From: Amborella trichopoda
Lineage: Eukaryota > Streptophyta > Magnoliopsida > Amborellales > Amborellaceae
Direction of reading: 5' to 3'
Assembly: GCF_000471905.2 (NCBI RefSeq)
Contig: NW_006499728.1
Location: 478,071 to 542,070 of the forward strand
Length of the DNA stretch: 64,000 bases
The number at the start of each line of letters is the position of its first letter. Within the stretch, counting starts at the first letter, position 1. The translations under genes and the position numbers were made by a program. This document shows, in pieces, positions 1 through 12,323 of the stretch. The notes beneath the pieces were generated by a model. It ran no database searches and was not told where the DNA came from. It saw only the letters and a program-made list of their open reading frames with translations.

Positions 1-26
1 CCCCTTCCTCTCCCTTCCTATACCTC

Positions 27-51
27 CTCTCTCTCTCTCTCTCTCTCTCTC
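27..51 (+). repeat. (CT)n microsatellite in PPR leader
   Basis: About 12 CT units lie just upstream of the PPR start codon, in the probable 5' leader. CT-rich leaders are common in plant genes. No other regulatory site can be supported here. Confidence 0.85.
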
Positions 52-73
52 ACTTGACCCTAAAAGAAGAGCC

Positions 74-1078
74 ATGCGATCGAGGAATTTCAATCGTCTT
101 CTTATCTCCGCTCATGAATTCCTTCTTCCCCCTGAAGCTACTTTCTCTTTCCTCTGGCAAAGGGTGATTCCATTTCCCCACTCTTCTCTCTCTACACCAT
201 TGCCTTCATCTCCTCATTCTCTCTCTTCCCATACGAATTTCAGCACATTGTCAAGAGCTCCATCCCCTCTTTCTCTCTCTTCACCATCTCCCCCTTCACC
301 CCATTCTCCCTCTAACTACACGAACCTCAGCACAATTCCCAATAGGCCCCTTAGAGGAAACCCAATTGAAAACAGCGAGGAAGCCATTAACAAATTCGAG
401 CTCGATGACAATGGCAACATGGTTCGAACCAGAGCTAGAGGTGAAGAAGCAATTAACAAAGACCTTCCTCTTGCTGAAACCCCAAAACTTGAAGAACTTA
501 AACAAGAACAAACCCAAGATTCAGAAGAAATATTCAAGAAAATGAAGGAAACTGGTATGATACCCAACGCAGTTGCCATGCTTGATGGTCTCTGTAAGGA
601 TGGGTTGGTTCAAGAAGCCATGAAGCTCTTTGGAACCATGAGAGAGAAAGGAACAATCCCTGAAATCGTGATTTACACTGCAGTGGTCGATGCCTTCTGT
701 AAATCTGGTAAATTCGAGGATGCCATTAGAGTTTTTAGGAAAATGCAGAAGAATGGAATAACCCCTAATGCTTACAGCTATACAATGATAATTCAGGGTT
801 TATGCAAAGGTGGGTTATTGGAAGATGGGGCTAAGATTTGTTTGGAGATGGTAGAGAGTGGTTGGAGCCCAAATGTTCAGACTTTTGTGATGTTGGTTGA
901 TGGGTTTTGTAAGGAGAATATGATCGAAGACGTGGAGAAATTGATAGCGGGGTTGAGAGAGAAAGGGTATGCTACTGATGAGAGAGTAGTGAGAGAGTAC
1001 TTAGACAAGAAGGGATCTTTTTCGCGTAAAGTTTGGGAGGTTATTTTTGGGAACAGAAAGCATCAGAGAAAAATTTAA
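74..1078 (+). CDS. Small P-class pentatricopeptide repeat protein
   Basis: This intronless frame of 334 codons ends in TAA. PPR proteins bind organellar RNA one base per repeat and act in its processing, editing or translation. The N-terminal 100 residues are rich in Ser, Pro and Leu with few acidic residues, which fits an organelle transit peptide. The linker at residues 100-160 is charged. Four consecutive PPR units follow: a slightly short one at about 165-198, then 35-residue units at 199-233, 234-268 and 269-303, each with the helix pattern YT-VV-FCK-G and a closing PN or PE. A short tail after residue 304 contains a VWEVIFG motif. Length and intronless structure fit short P-class PPR proteins such as Arabidopsis At4g38150, an assignment made from memory of the family. 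No E or DYW domain is present, so it is not a typical editing factor. The start is the first ATG after the CT-rich leader. The gene could extend upstream of the window, but the leader makes this unlikely. Confidence 0.85.
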   Translation: MRSRNFNRLLISAHEFLLPPEATFSFLWQRVIPFPHSSLSTPLPSSPHSLSSHTNFSTLSRAPSPLSLSSPSPPSPHSPSNYTNLSTIPNRPLRGNPIENSEEAINKFELDDNGNMVRTRARGEEAINKDLPLAETPKLEELKQEQTQDSEEIFKKMKETGMIPNAVAMLDGLCKDGLVQEAMKLFGTMREKGTIPEIVIYTAVVDAFCKSGKFEDAIRVFRKMQKNGITPNAYSYTMIIQGLCKGGLLEDGAKICLEMVESGWSPNVQTFVMLVDGFCKENMIEDVEKLIAGLREKGYATDERVVREYLDKKGSFSRKVWEVIFGNRKHQRKI

Positions 1079-3469
1079 TGGCTGAAAAATTATCTCTTTT
1101 ATTGCAAGGATGGTTGAGGATTGTAGCTAAAGGTGAGAATTTTAGGTACATTCTAACTTGATTTCTAGTCCCTTTTGTTTTTATATACTGTGGCAGTGGG
1201 TCGCTCTAGTATTTGAGTTTGATGTATATTTTCTCTCACTCTGTAGCCTTTGGTAGCATTGTTCCAATAGAAGACAAACTTTTGAATTGAATGCACTTGG
1301 ACCTGATGTGCTTATCTCGAATGGATTGGATTGATTAGTCTTCTTAGTTTTTCTTTTGTTCTTCGTTTGGTGAAATCAATTTTAATACCACTTTGTTTGT
1401 GTCATGTTTATCATTTTGTACTTATGGCTGTTTTTGTTTAGTACCAATTTTGTGCCTTTCTTTTTCTTTTTCAAGAGCTATATATCACAGAGACTCCCAT
1501 ATGTACCCTTTCTTCCGAATTTTGCATTTAATTGTTTTCTCATTGCATTTGATGTTCTTAATGTGCATATAACCTTTCTTCATGAACCATTTTAGGAAAC
1601 TGTTAACATTATTGAGGTCACCTACATGATTCTCCTTTATAGGTGTCACTTGCTATGTCCAGGACTTTTTTGGATTCATTTTCGTCAACTAACATATCAC
1701 CTTAAACTTCTTTATACATCATCACAATTTTTAACTACCCTAAATGGGTCCCTAGAGTCACAAGTGTGCAGCATACTTCATACTTGCTCAAGGAAGGAAG
1801 ACTGCAGCAATAGCATGATTGTGGTAACGGTTTAGAGAGAGAGAGAGAGAGGGAGGGAGGGAGGGAGGGTTGGTCCCTAGAGACACAAATGTGCAGCATA
1901 ATTCATACTTTCTCAAGGGAGGGAGGGAGGGAGGGAGGGAGAGGATTTTGGCGTCAGTTGTGTGTTACAATCATGGAAAAAGTTCTTATTGTCATGCTTG
2001 AGAAGAAGACATTTGGGAATCTGTTCCTCAATCAAGTTAAGTAGGATAATTCCTTATCATCACAATTGTGAAGAAACTATTCCTTCCCAAGCATTTTAAA
2101 TTTCAACAAATTCTTGAGAAGGAACTACTCTTGATTATAATGGTGTTCCTAGTCATAGATGGAGTCATCCTTATTACTAGATTCTCCATAGGATATCTGT
2201 ATGTGTTGTTACTTGGACTGATTTTAAGATGTTGTTCTCTTATGTTTTACGGCCAAATCCAAGAAGATCTCTGATGAAATCCTTTTTAATTTATGCTTTA
2301 AACTAAATCGATTAACATTCGGTAGAAAAGAGCGAGGTTATTGTAAAGAGGAGTCTGCAGAAGCAAAACTTCTCCTCGCACACCGTTGGTAGGGCCGGCT
2401 TGAGATCCCGTGAACACCAATAAGAGAAACCAAGAAAAATTGAAAGAAACAGCAAGAAAGGTTTTGAATGAATTTTTTAAAGAAAATGAACTGGAAATTA
2501 AAGGGAAAAGAAAATAATTATTTACTTTGAAGCCGGTCACCCTAACCCAGCACCTGGAGTTAGTGGCTCTGATTAGGCTAGCAGTTGAAGCATCTATCCT
2601 CAACTCTAGAGAGTTTTGCTTGATCCTAAGAAGTTTTCTTGAACTTCCAAGGGAATTTTGCCTAGGGCATATTCTTCATAGGGTTTTGATTGCTTAGGGC
2701 ATGTTGTTCCTAGGGCTCTTGGTTTCAAAGTTTCACGATTGTTGTAGATGGCAAGGAATTAGGGTATTGTCCTAGGGCTTCTAGGATTTAGAATGCTAAA
2801 GGCTCGCAGGGTTCTGAATTCTAGGGTCTCTAGGTTTCTCTTGTTTCTTTTGATAAAAGCTTTTGTATTCCCCATGTGTTTGAACTACATTTTGAACATT
2901 CTTGGATGAAATAAACCATTAGAGGTGGTTGGACCTATCTTTATCTAGGACATAGTGGGCTCTGTTACTCTTGACTTGGTGTACTTCTAGGCCTTGACTA
3001 GAAGAGTGGACCTGCATCCTGGGATAGGCTTAGTCCCTTTAATTGAAGAGGGCTATCGAGGTCAGTATTATCCCTGTGGTTGAAATAGGCTCGAGTGTGT
3101 TGGGATGGTAGCTTGTGAGGACGAGTGCCTGAAATCATCGACACAACATCCTACACAGTGTGTGTGCTGTTAGTCGTGCACTTTAGTCCGGTAGTGAATG
3201 GGTTGGTAGGATAAATGTGCATGAGATAATACTACCTCATAGAACCTGAACCTGGACACTTCGGTTTAGTGCTCTGTCTATGTGATCTTATAAACTTGTC
3301 CTTGGGAAATTCACAACTGGAGTTTGTTGCTACACTGGCACCTCTATGGCTTAGTCAACTTTGATAAACAAATCTTGAGCCCCTTGCGTGGAAACTTGTG
3401 GGTCATGGGTTTTTGGATTAGTTTAAGGTGTACTTGTAGTCGTAGAGAAGTTGTTCAAAAAGACTGATT
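1079..3469. other. Intergenic, no gene recognised
   Basis: This stretch holds the PPR 3' flank and then non-coding sequence. Reading frames are short and show no known motif. The 2300-3450 part is less AT-rich than its surroundings and may be old retroelement sequence, but no coding remnant or terminal repeat could be identified. A small duplication with GGGA arrays is listed separately. Confidence 0.6.
1746..1943 (+). repeat. Duplicated unit with (GA)n/(GGGA)n arrays
   Basis: A sequence beginning GGTCCCTAGAG at about 1746-1799 recurs at 1872-1925, a period of 126 bp. Each copy leads into a purine-only array: GA then GGGA units around 1834-1868, and GGGA units at 1917-1943. This looks like a tandem duplication with slippage in the purine tract. 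Confidence 0.75.
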
Positions 3470-4960
3470 CAAGCACCTAGGCGGTTTGGGTGCCTGGTCG
3501 CCTAGGCGGGCTCTCAGGGTTAGGGTGCCCTCACTAAAATCAACTCCCCCCCTCCCCCCAGCCCAAACATAAAAAATAGGGGAGTTCTTAGGGCATGGTT
3601 TAAAGCCTCAGGGAGTTTTTAGGGCAAGTTTAGAGCCCCAAACTCCTCGTGATCATGAAATAGATGAAAATATAATAGTACAACTATAACTTTGCAATAA
3701 GACTTAAATGAATAATTGAATATATAAGACATTTTAAGACCTTAGTTTCACTTTCACATAAGACTTAACCCATTAAGATATCACATAATCAATTATTTAT
3801 CAAAGGAAAAAGTTTATATAAGGTTGCAACCTTAAAATGTAGAAAGAAAAATGCACCTAAAAAATCCATCGGAAAATGTTATTTTAATATTGAAAAGCCC
3901 TCTAATCGATCACCTTGACATCGAGATGTATGAATATAAAAATATATATATTTTGAGTCCTAAAAATAGTGTATCTTGCAACATATTATCTAGACCGTCC
4001 ATTTTCTAGAGTTTCATATGTTTATAGATCTACTTGATTTTAACCATTTTTGGAGTTTAAAATTTCATAATTAGATATGAAAATCAATTTCCATATAATC
4101 CTAAAAACCTTTTACACTAAAATTACATGTTACGATAAAATTTGGTGGTGCGCCTTGATTGGATTGTTTAAGGTTGCAACCTTATAGAAACCACACCCTT
4201 TATCAAATAAGCTAAAACAAAAAAATAGAATATCAAAATAAGACACATTGTACAAAAAAATAATCAACTATTTATAAATGAATACGATATTTGCTCAATT
4301 TCATCATCCAAATGAGAAAAAATTCAATTAATCACCAAAAAAATCATTTTTTTAACTACAAACATGTAAATATATCGTAAAAGAAAAAAAAAGTAAAAGT
4401 AAAAGTAAAAGAAAAAAACACATGATTCAGAAAATAATATGTTATAGCAAAATAAAATCAAAACCCTCTTTCAAATATGATAATACTTTAAAAATATCAA
4501 AATCAAATCGATGTCGGTGCAAACCTCGTCTATTGGGTCGCCAAAAGTTCTCAAAATCAACTACTAGAAGCTCTAAATCCACCCACGGACTATTGCCTTC
4601 ATTTTGGGAAGAAATCGAAAATATAAAAAATTTATTGATCTTTCGATAAATAACAAAAGATTGGTTTTTGGGGAGTTTTTCTTACCCTAAAGGGCACTAA
4701 TTTTCTATTGGGGGTTTAGAATACCCCCTAAAATCCTTTTTCCCCCTTTTTAGGGGAAAAAATTTGCATTTTTTATCCTCACCGAGGGTTATTTTTCCGC
4801 CCACCTAAAAGTTGTCACGGGGCGGTGCCTTGACCACCTAGGTGGGTGCCTTGAGACATGGTGCATGATGACCCTGCCCATACTGCGCCTAAGCATTTTT
4901 TACATTTTTTCGCCTAGGAGGTCGAGCGGCTGAATTTTTGATCGTTGGTTATGGAATGTC
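3470..4960. mobile_element. Possible decayed DNA transposon with CCTAGGCG-rich ends
   Basis: An AT-rich core is bounded on both sides by GC-rich sequence with repeated CCTAGGCG or CACCTAGG motifs (3476-3510 on the left, 4800-4930 on the right). The two edges are partly inverted copies of each other. No transposase frame is visible. It contains the nested MITE at 3812-4192. Exact ends and superfamily are unresolved; a hAT-like origin is only a guess. Confidence 0.3.
3812..4192. mobile_element. MITE, palindromic-end family, copy 1
   Basis: Both ends carry the perfect 14-bp palindrome AAGGTTGCAACCTT (3820-3833 and 4170-4183) inside a terminal inverted repeat of the form GTTTNTATAAGG. The interior shares blocks with the other copies in this window, including a segment near TATAGATCTACTTGAT. 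It is about 380 bp and non-coding. No clear target duplication was found. Confidence 0.7.
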
Positions 4961-7900
4961 TAATGGATGTTCAAAGTTCATTGCTAGTAGCATCCTCTTC
5001 CAATGTTTTTAAAGTGACTTTCGAAGGGTTTTCAAGAAAATAAAATAGTTTGGTTCTCACTAATTAACCACCAATGTTTCGTTTAAAACTTGGGATTAAA
5101 ATCTTATGTTTAAAATTGAGGGGTTTTCTGGTAATATCTGGACCACGTCGGGGCCAGGGACACATTTGGTGTCCACGCAGGCCAACATAGTTTCGGTTTG
5201 ATCTGTCTGGGGCTTGCTGACCCTCAGTGACGCATTGAGGTGAACGAGGTAAAAAGGTGGCATGGGTCCCTCAGTTTGAAACTTTGAACGACATAAAAAG
5301 TGGACAATTAAGTGCTTGAATTTGGCCGAAAATGGGTTGAAGTCTCCATCGCATTGTGGACAAACTTGAAGACCATCAGACAAGGTTTGGGAATTCCCCT
5401 TTACTACAATAGAAGACCCCTAGCTTTTACGAAAGTTTCAGTCCTACGAGGTAGAAACCTCATTCCTGATGGGCCTGAGAAAGCAGGTAGCACCTAGGCG
5501 TGACTGTTTTGAAACAGGCCCCCCGCCGCCACTGGCATAGGATTACCCACCACTGGCATAGGATTCCTAAGAGAGCAACCATCAAAGTTCAACTTAATGA
5601 CCACCCTTGTTTCCACGGGGATCTACAACAAGACCATGCAAAGAAATTATTTAAGGTAAAAGAAAAAAAAATATGAAGGTTTTTTGTGTGTGTGGGGGGG
5701 GGGGGGGGTGTGGGGTTTTAAGGATTCTCTCCCAAAATCTCTTCGGGCTCGGCCAATTCCCAGTCCGAATTAAGTGATTCCCAATCCGGATCGCCGGGAT
5801 TTCAAACACTGGTATATATTATGCTCACTCTGTCCATGCTACACCTTCCCTTGTTTTTAAGATCAGATTAGGAAGACTGGCATTGGTAAATGGGGTTCCT
5901 AAGACTGTACAACAACCCACATGAGATTTGAGGATAAGCAAAGGAGATGATGAAGGGATGTATCTCTACAGCTTCCTTTGATGGTTAAATGGCTCCCCAA
6001 TTTCTATTTTCTTCAGTTTTTAGAGGCTAAATGGAAGGATTCTTTACAATTATATATTTGTATCTAAACTTCTAAAGCAATTGGGGACTATTAAATTTTT
6101 ATATCTAAGCTTCTAAATCATTTGGTTACTCATCAACAAAACAGCCAAGTTAAATTTCATTGAGGATTTTAAGGCTGTCTCATATGACCTGATAGTTATT
6201 CATCTCCTTTTACCTGGTGCTATCTGGGATTCTCAACCTAGTTGAACATGTACTCTATATTTGTTTTTAATATTCAGAATCTCAGATATTTATTAATTTG
6301 TTATTTGGAAACTTTGTCAGCTTTTTTGAGTCTTCTGTGCTTGCAAACACCACGTCTTGAGATGTGAACATTAACATCAGAACAAACATCAACATCTACT
6401 GTGTTGTTTCTTTTTTTTTGGTTATGTCCGTAGACATCACATTTCTGCTATGTTCAATCCCTTGGTGTTGAAGTCCTTTTGAACCAACATGCAAGTAAGA
6501 CATGTTAGTAGCAATATGCTTGTTTCTTGTTCTCGATTACCTTAATTATGATTATTCCTAGTCCTGTCTTAATCCGATTTTGGAATGACATGATGGTCTT
6601 CAGCCTCTCCTAGTTGAGCTAATTTGCCATGGAGTTTGGTTCGACCAAAACCAAGTTGAGCTGATGTTGATCTCTAGAATTTATTGGGATAAAAAAGTTA
6701 TTGATTTCCCAGATGGAGCGCTCACTCCAAGAAATTTTTGGATGTGTGCTAAAGTTACATTAGAACCAGAAGTGATGTGGATTATTCAAGAATCGAAGTT
6801 GATTTGCTTTATAAAAGAAGATATCAATGAACTTCTATGAAAGGTTTTCACGGGATCCAGCCAATTGTATTGAGCGTGGGATATAGAAATAGGAATCCGT
6901 GTTCTCAAAGGATTTTCCTCAATTATTCCTAATATGGAATTAGTCAATCATCCACTTTGGTATCTTATTGAACCAAAATTGTGCTATTGTTCCTCCATTG
7001 ATCACTCATCAATTTCATTTTTCTATCACAGAAAAAAAGTCATCTTATGTAATTTCTCTTATCCAGGAGTTGTAGAGAGGCAAAAAGAAGTAAGTTCCCT
7101 TTCAAACTTCTAATGCATATTGTGATCAACATCGACTGTCCATTCTGATCTATGGGCAATGGACTTGAGTTATCATCTGCTTTTGTAGCTGCCTCTATTT
7201 TTAAGCGGGGAGGGTTAGTCAACTCCATGGCTCAAGGATAAATATGGCCAGTTGACGCTGGGTATGAGTACTCAAAATACTTGTACTTCGTATAGCATCT
7301 GGTCCTTGCTGCAAATTTGTATAGCATCTGGTCCCTACTGCAAACTTGTTGTAGTACTTGCCAGACTTCACGGGCTTTTGGGATTTGCGCTTGTCATTGT
7401 GATGTAATTCCTATATGAGCTCTCTCTGTCGACCACAAATCTCTCTCACCTGTTGTATTAATAGGTGAAAAAAGGAAGTACAATGGATGAGAATTACAAT
7501 AGTCTCACTATATGCTCTCTCCCTTTTTGGTAAATAATGTCCTCACTGCATGATCTATGTATCACTCTGGAGGGCTCTGAAGTACGACTCCACATCTTCT
7601 GTAGATATGATTCTTTCTTTTCGTCCTTTGGTGGGACGAACATAAATTACGGGATGATATTCTTGATCTTCCAAGTTACTTCCCTTGGAACATTCTGGAT
7701 GAATTGCTTGTGGTCCTCTTTTACCCTCCGATTTCTTTCTCTCCAAGAACCCATATAATAGTAGGTAGTGAGATTTTTCAAAGGTTGATTAGGTATTTGT
7801 TTGTGAATTTTCTTTTAAACCAGTTTTAGGAGACTAGGGATAATTGAACCGGTTATAAAATTTGTTACAGCGTTAGTGTTGAACCTCCACAAGATTGCTC

Positions 7901-8567
7901 TGCACGTGTCCTTCACAAATGTGTGTGAAATAAAGAGGCATAATTTACCCAATCAGATACCACAAATTTGAAAACCACATATTTCCATCTCCATCTCTCT
8001 CTCTCCCCCCCCTCGGTACATGTACATGTAGTATACTATTACTTGGATTTGTGTACTACTATGTAGTCTCCACCTTCCGTTCTGACAGTCATCTCCACTT
8101 TCTGTTAATTTAAGGAACTGTAAGGAGTACCATGAGGTGTATAAAAAATGTTATGTATGTAGCAAGGTATATATTCCTAGATTTATGCATCCTGCTCGTG
8201 TTTATGATCGGTTTATCTATCCTTATAGTATCCCATTTCTTGCTATGCATAGCTATCTCCCTCTGTCGGTGTATATACTATTATTGTACATGCTGTATCT
8301 TGAAGATGCCCTCTCGCTCGCACTACACACACACCCACCCACCCAACTACAGAGAGAGAGAGAAGGGGAGATGACGGTTTGAAAGGTTCATGATTGAATT
8401 GCTACAATACTTTGCTCATTGATTTCCAACCATCTGATTGAATTTGTAGCGCTGGAATTGTGTGCCACTATTATTTTATGTTCTCTTTAGATTGGGTTGA
8501 GCTGAAGCTTTTCGAGGATGTATGCTTCACCCTCATATGCACGGCATACACAAACAAAATATTTTTG
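4961..8567. other. Intergenic, no gene recognised
   Basis: No reading frame here has a recognisable motif, and the longest is under 100 codons. A 15-base G run at 5694-5708 is preceded by TG repeats and followed by another GGGG. A (CA)n/(GA)n stretch lies at about 8326-8362. Otherwise it is ordinary AT-rich spacer. Confidence 0.6.
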
Positions 8568-8792
8568 CCGGATTGTATAGGATGAGACCATTTACCTATT
8601 GTACAAGAAGGTCATAATTGCTTATAAGCATCTGATGAGAAATTTGATAGCTCGAGTGTTTAACAAAGTTTGAGAAAATTTCTTTTGAACCTTGTGCATT
8701 GTCAATGGAATAAATGCATCCACCCAATTTCACATCCAAAGGTCAAGATTGGTTGTGGCCAAAAGATAAATGGTTACTCTTCTTTTTGCTAT
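8568..8792. mobile_element. Diverged relative of the Mutator-like MITE at 62.9 kb
   Basis: The left arm reads GAGACCATTTACC then TTGTACA, and the right arm is an inverted version of the same motif near AAAAGATAAATGG. These match the arms of the element at 62863-63099, as does the internal block CACCCAATTT. The ends are worn and no target duplication is evident. Confidence 0.55.
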
Positions 8793-9053
8793 TTCAAGGG
8801 TGATTTGATCTTTTTCTTCTTTTTTGTTTTTTGTTTTTTGAGAACTGTTCTTATAGGTTCTTAGGTGCATGAGATAAAGCACGCACCTTCAAATTTTCAG
8901 CTTAATTCTATTTGTAAAAATATAAATACATAGAATTCATATACTAGCGCGCCACTGCTCACTATTCTACAGTGATCGGATGGATAGGAGCCACGAGCGA
9001 ATATTTTTGTTTACATATAAGCAATAAAATCCAAATACCTAAATCCAATCATT

Positions 9054-9164
9054 TAGGGGTGGCAACAAGTTGGTTCGGGCTGGACTTAGGTTTAGGTTTT
9101 GGACTTAAACCCAACCCGTCCAAATATTGGACCCATGCGCATACCTAGTCCATTGCCACCCTTA
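9054..9164. mobile_element. Short hAT-type MITE
   Basis: About 110 bp is bounded by TAGGGGTGGCAA on the left and its near-perfect inverted copy TTGCCACCCTTA on the right. This terminal sequence type is widespread among plant hAT MITEs. The interior is rich in GGGTT/AACCC motifs. An 8-bp target duplication could not be confirmed. Confidence 0.6.
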
Positions 9165-10158
9165 ATTACAAGCCTTATCCCCCCTCTGCCTAACGACACA
9201 CATGTATACATTCACGCGCAGACACACAAATATGTATAAAAGAGGAATTTGAAATTGGAAGTAGAGCCTTACACACACAAGTGCAATTCTCATGTAATTA
9301 ATTGTGGGATGGTATGGTCGGTCGAGCAAATCTACAAATGTGAAGTTTAAGGAAATGGGGGAGTGTGCTACACTCATCAATAAATATCAACCGAGGAAGT
9401 TTCATTGCATAGAGCACAAGTCAATCAAAGGCTAAAGAGAGAAACCAAACCCCCCTTTCTTAATTTTTCTCTCTCTAAAACCATTAGAATACAATTACAA
9501 ACCAATAAAAAGGGAACATGGGACTGTGCCGAGGATCCCGGCTCGCACCAACCCAAAAATTGTTCTCTTTCTGTGTATATGATACTTGCCAGGAAAAAGT
9601 ATCAAATCGTCCTTAACTCTCCTGATAATACCATGCATGTCCTAAGGCCTGCACTAATGTATTGTAGGGAAACTGACTTTGTTGTTTTCCCAGTTTAGTG
9701 GTAGGAATGGAACTTTGGAAGTTGTCCATCCTTGGTGTGGATGGTGGATTTTGATCTGTTTGACATCGCATCTGTGGTGTATTTTGTTTATTTTTATTTT
9801 GACAAAGTTAACATTACTTTCATTAAATCTAAAGGAGCAAGGCTCCAAAATTACATGACGGAAAAATAAAAAAATACAATTCTCTACTTCAAAAAGTAAA
9901 ATCAATTAATTAAACTAGTGGTGCATGTTGCTCTTGTTTAAAGTGGGGGGCCGTTGCTAAATTCTCTTACATGTCGCGAACATAACATCTAGAGTTCTAT
10001 TTCTATAGGGTCTCGACCTAATATTCACTAAAAAAAAAAACGAGAAGGAGAAAAAGAAGTAAGGACTTTTGTGTTACCTCCCTTCCTGTATGTGGCTCTA
10101 AAGACATGAAAGTCGTGTCTATGTTGCAAGGTATTCCATTGTCAAAAGGTTCTCACCA
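9165..10158. other. Intergenic, nothing recognised
   Basis: AT-rich spacer between a MITE and a SINE-like copy. Short frames occur on both strands but none has a known domain or convincing codon pattern. Confidence 0.55.
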
Positions 10159-10334
10159 TGGGAAAAAAGCTGCGGTCGTGGTGGCACCCCAACACTTTAG
10201 TCACTATGTTGTGGTTATTATTGCTTACCTCTTTTTCTTCTTTTTCAAAAAGCTAACTCCTAATTTACCAGGAAAAATGGGTAAAGTCTGTCTTCCTCAC
10301 TGAACTACTAAAAAAAAAAAGAAAAAAAAAAAAG
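10159..10334 (+). mobile_element. SINE-like A-tailed repeat, copy a
   Basis: This matches the family defined by the copies at 47570-47748 and 57873-58034. It has a 5' block containing GTCGTGGTGG, a middle block CACTTTAGTCAC, and a 3' block related to GTCTTCCCCACTGAATTACC followed by a long, once-interrupted A tail (10306-10334). It is non-coding. The target duplication is not clear at this copy. Confidence 0.6.
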
Positions 10335-10354
10335 GGTTTCACGAACGTATTTTT

Positions 10355-10616
10355 ATTATAGAGAAGGTTCTTGAATCGCCACTTAAGAGGTTGTTGGGGT
10401 ACTATTATAGAGAAGATTCTTGAATAGCCACTTAAGAGGCTGTTGGGGGTACTATTAAGGAAACTTGCAACCGGGACTCAAATGTGATATCGTTTAGAAC
10501 TTTCCATTTAAATGCAGTTTTTGTGCTTGTCTGGAGAAAAATATAGAGGCAAATTCCTTAGCCAAAGGTGTGCTTGTCTGGAGAAAAATATGGAGGCAAA
10601 TTCCTTGGTCAAAGGT
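10355..10616 (+). repeat. Two small tandem duplications
   Basis: The first is a 49-bp unit beginning ATTATAGAGAAG at 10355 and again at 10404. The second is a 47-bp unit beginning GTGCTTGTCTGG at 10523 and again at 10570. Copies differ at only a few bases, so both look fairly recent. Confidence 0.85.
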
Positions 10617-10699
10617 GTCACAATGTCCTAAATCAGTGTAGTGCGGCCACTTTTGACGCACTATAAAATCTAATATAGATGAAACTTGATTATGTATAT

Positions 10700-10770
10700 C
10701 ACCATCATCATCATCTGAGTTTTATTTCAATTATTTGGAATCGGCTACATCAACTTCTCTGTTTTTCCAT
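10700..10770 (-). mobile_element. RTE-type LINE 3' tail remnant
   Basis: A (CAT)n run is followed by CAATTATTTGGAATCGGCTA. Read on the minus strand this is the 3' end of plant RTE-type LINEs, ending in a GAT/ATG trinucleotide tail. Only the extreme 3' end is left. Confidence 0.5.
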
Positions 10771-11275
10771 TTCCACTTTATGAACAGTTAAATCCTCATA
10801 CCAAGAAAATCGATTGTGTAAATGACTCTAAACATGAGTCTTATAATCAATGAAAGTAAAAGTGGGCAATAAAAAAGAACAAATGTAGCACTGCTGGTGG
10901 ATGGCATACTTTTCCCCCTGAAAATTTATTGGTTAAGGATAGTGCATGGTAGGTTGGCTACGCCATATGACTTCTTTGCATGAGGAAAAGTTTCTTCAAG
11001 AGGGAGACAGGTCCCTTAGGGAATTGTCAGAATTTGGAGTTGGCCTAAGAACCATGTTAGGGTACGCAGTGTGTCCATTCATTAGGACACTAGTTGGCTT
11101 CTACAACGTGTTATAGCCGACCTCCAGTTTTATAAGTTCCCAAATCAGGATAACCCTTTGAAGTAAAATATTAAATAAACAATCATTCAATAAATCACAA
11201 GCTGTTAAATTACTAAAATACTCTTATCAAACCTTTCTCGAGATCGGTATTGTAAAATCATATAATTTCTCTCTC

Positions 11276-11283
11276 TATAAAAC
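11276..11283 (+). promoter_or_regulatory. Candidate TATA box upstream of RING gene
   Basis: TATAAAAC follows a CT-rich stretch. If functional for the RING gene it implies a leader of nearly 600 nt with several small upstream frames; it could instead serve a separate short transcript. Position and sequence are the only evidence. Confidence 0.3.
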
Positions 11284-11894
11284 AGGTCCCTCCCTCTTTT
11301 AGCTCCCCCTAAGCTCCCTAAGACTAAAGGTGGTACCGCTTAGATTCAAAGGTGGGTGCCCCTTTTATCATTTGTACGAAGCATCAAGCGTTTTGTGTTA
11401 TCTTTGGCGCGCTGAATCGTCTCTTCACCGAAGAAGAAAGCTGCGTTTTCTTCGGGCCCAACAAACTACAGGTCGAAAGCAAGAAGCAACGACTAGCTCA
11501 GAGCAAAAACCGTTACGTTAACACGTATCCATTTTCTCACCTTGAGTTACACTGAATTCTCTTATCACTAAAGAAGAAAGGGCGAGCTCTTTGCCACCTT
11601 TTGTTCTCAGTAGAAGAGGTTTTCTGTCTTTAGAAGAGCGTCATTGTGGTGCCATTTTTTGCAACAATTGAAGCACTGGTACGGTAGAGCAATTGTTCTC
11701 ATTAGAGAAAACATAAGGGGCAGTTCTGCCTATTTTTTTTGCTCCAAAGCCCTGGGGCTTTTGGGCGGTGTGCCTTTGTCACAATTCAGAACCTCAACTC
11801 TGTTTTGCTGGAGCGCCAACCATCGGATATTTGATCTAAAGAGTTGGGTATTTTCGCTAATTAAAAGAAAATTATTACGGCCATTTTCGTCATC
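11284..11894 (+). other. Probable long leader or non-coding transcript of RING gene
   Basis: This stretch is less AT-rich than its surroundings, with repeated purine-rich AAGAAGAAAG-type motifs and several short frames (for example 11330-11521) that match no known family. It lies between a TATA-like site and the RING start codon. Whether it is transcribed cannot be told from sequence. Confidence 0.3.
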
Positions 11895-12323
11895 ATGATG
11901 TGCCTCTCACTTGTTCACCTAGGTTGGCACGTGCTTGCCCTGATCCTCTACACGTGCTTCTTCCTACCCCACATTTACGTCCTTGATTTCATCGCCAACC
12001 TCACATCACCAAAGCGATGCATGCAACGGCCAGCGTGCCTCCATGTGTCATGCTCGGATGAAGCCATGGTGGGGTCTCTTGCCTCGTGGGAGGAGGACAA
12101 CCACGTGATGAAGTACGGAGAGAAGGTGTGGACGGTGGATTCGACGTGTAGCGTTTGTTTGGGTGAGTTTGGAGAGAGAGAAGAAGGGGTCACCAGGCTT
12201 AAGGCATGTGGCCATGTGTTCCACGTGGCATGCATCCAACGGTGGTTTCAGCTCGATAGATTCACCTGCCCCCTTTGTAGGGTCATCTTCTTTAGGGTAG
12301 ATCAAAGGGAATTGTGCACTTGA
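11895..12323 (+). CDS. Membrane-anchored RING-H2 finger protein (putative E3 ubiquitin ligase)
   Basis: This intronless frame encodes 142 residues. It should transfer ubiquitin from an E2 enzyme to substrates, acting at a membrane. Residues about 10-32 form one hydrophobic segment. The RING-H2 zinc ligands are complete: C85, C88, C105, H107, H110, C113, C125 and C128. They include the canonical H-x2-H-x2-C core and the Trp three residues after C113 (W117) that contacts E2. The size, N-terminal membrane segment and C-terminal RING match the small RHA2/XERICO-like class, but the exact member cannot be assigned. Two adjacent ATG codons begin the frame and the first was taken. The coding sequence is more GC-rich than its flanks, which supports it as a real gene. 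Substrate and pathway are unknown. Confidence 0.85.
   Translation: MMCLSLVHLGWHVLALILYTCFFLPHIYVLDFIANLTSPKRCMQRPACLHVSCSDEAMVGSLASWEEDNHVMKYGEKVWTVDSTCSVCLGEFGEREEGVTRLKACGHVFHVACIQRWFQLDRFTCPLCRVIFFRVDQRELCT

Noticed and set aside
5096-5497. Minus-strand frame with CPQC and overlapping plus-strand frame
   Set aside because: A single CxxC is not a zinc-binding domain, and no splice context or homology is evident.
11975-12305. Antisense frames opposite the RING gene
   Set aside because: They are shadows of the GC-richer RING coding sequence, which has complete zinc ligands in its own frame.
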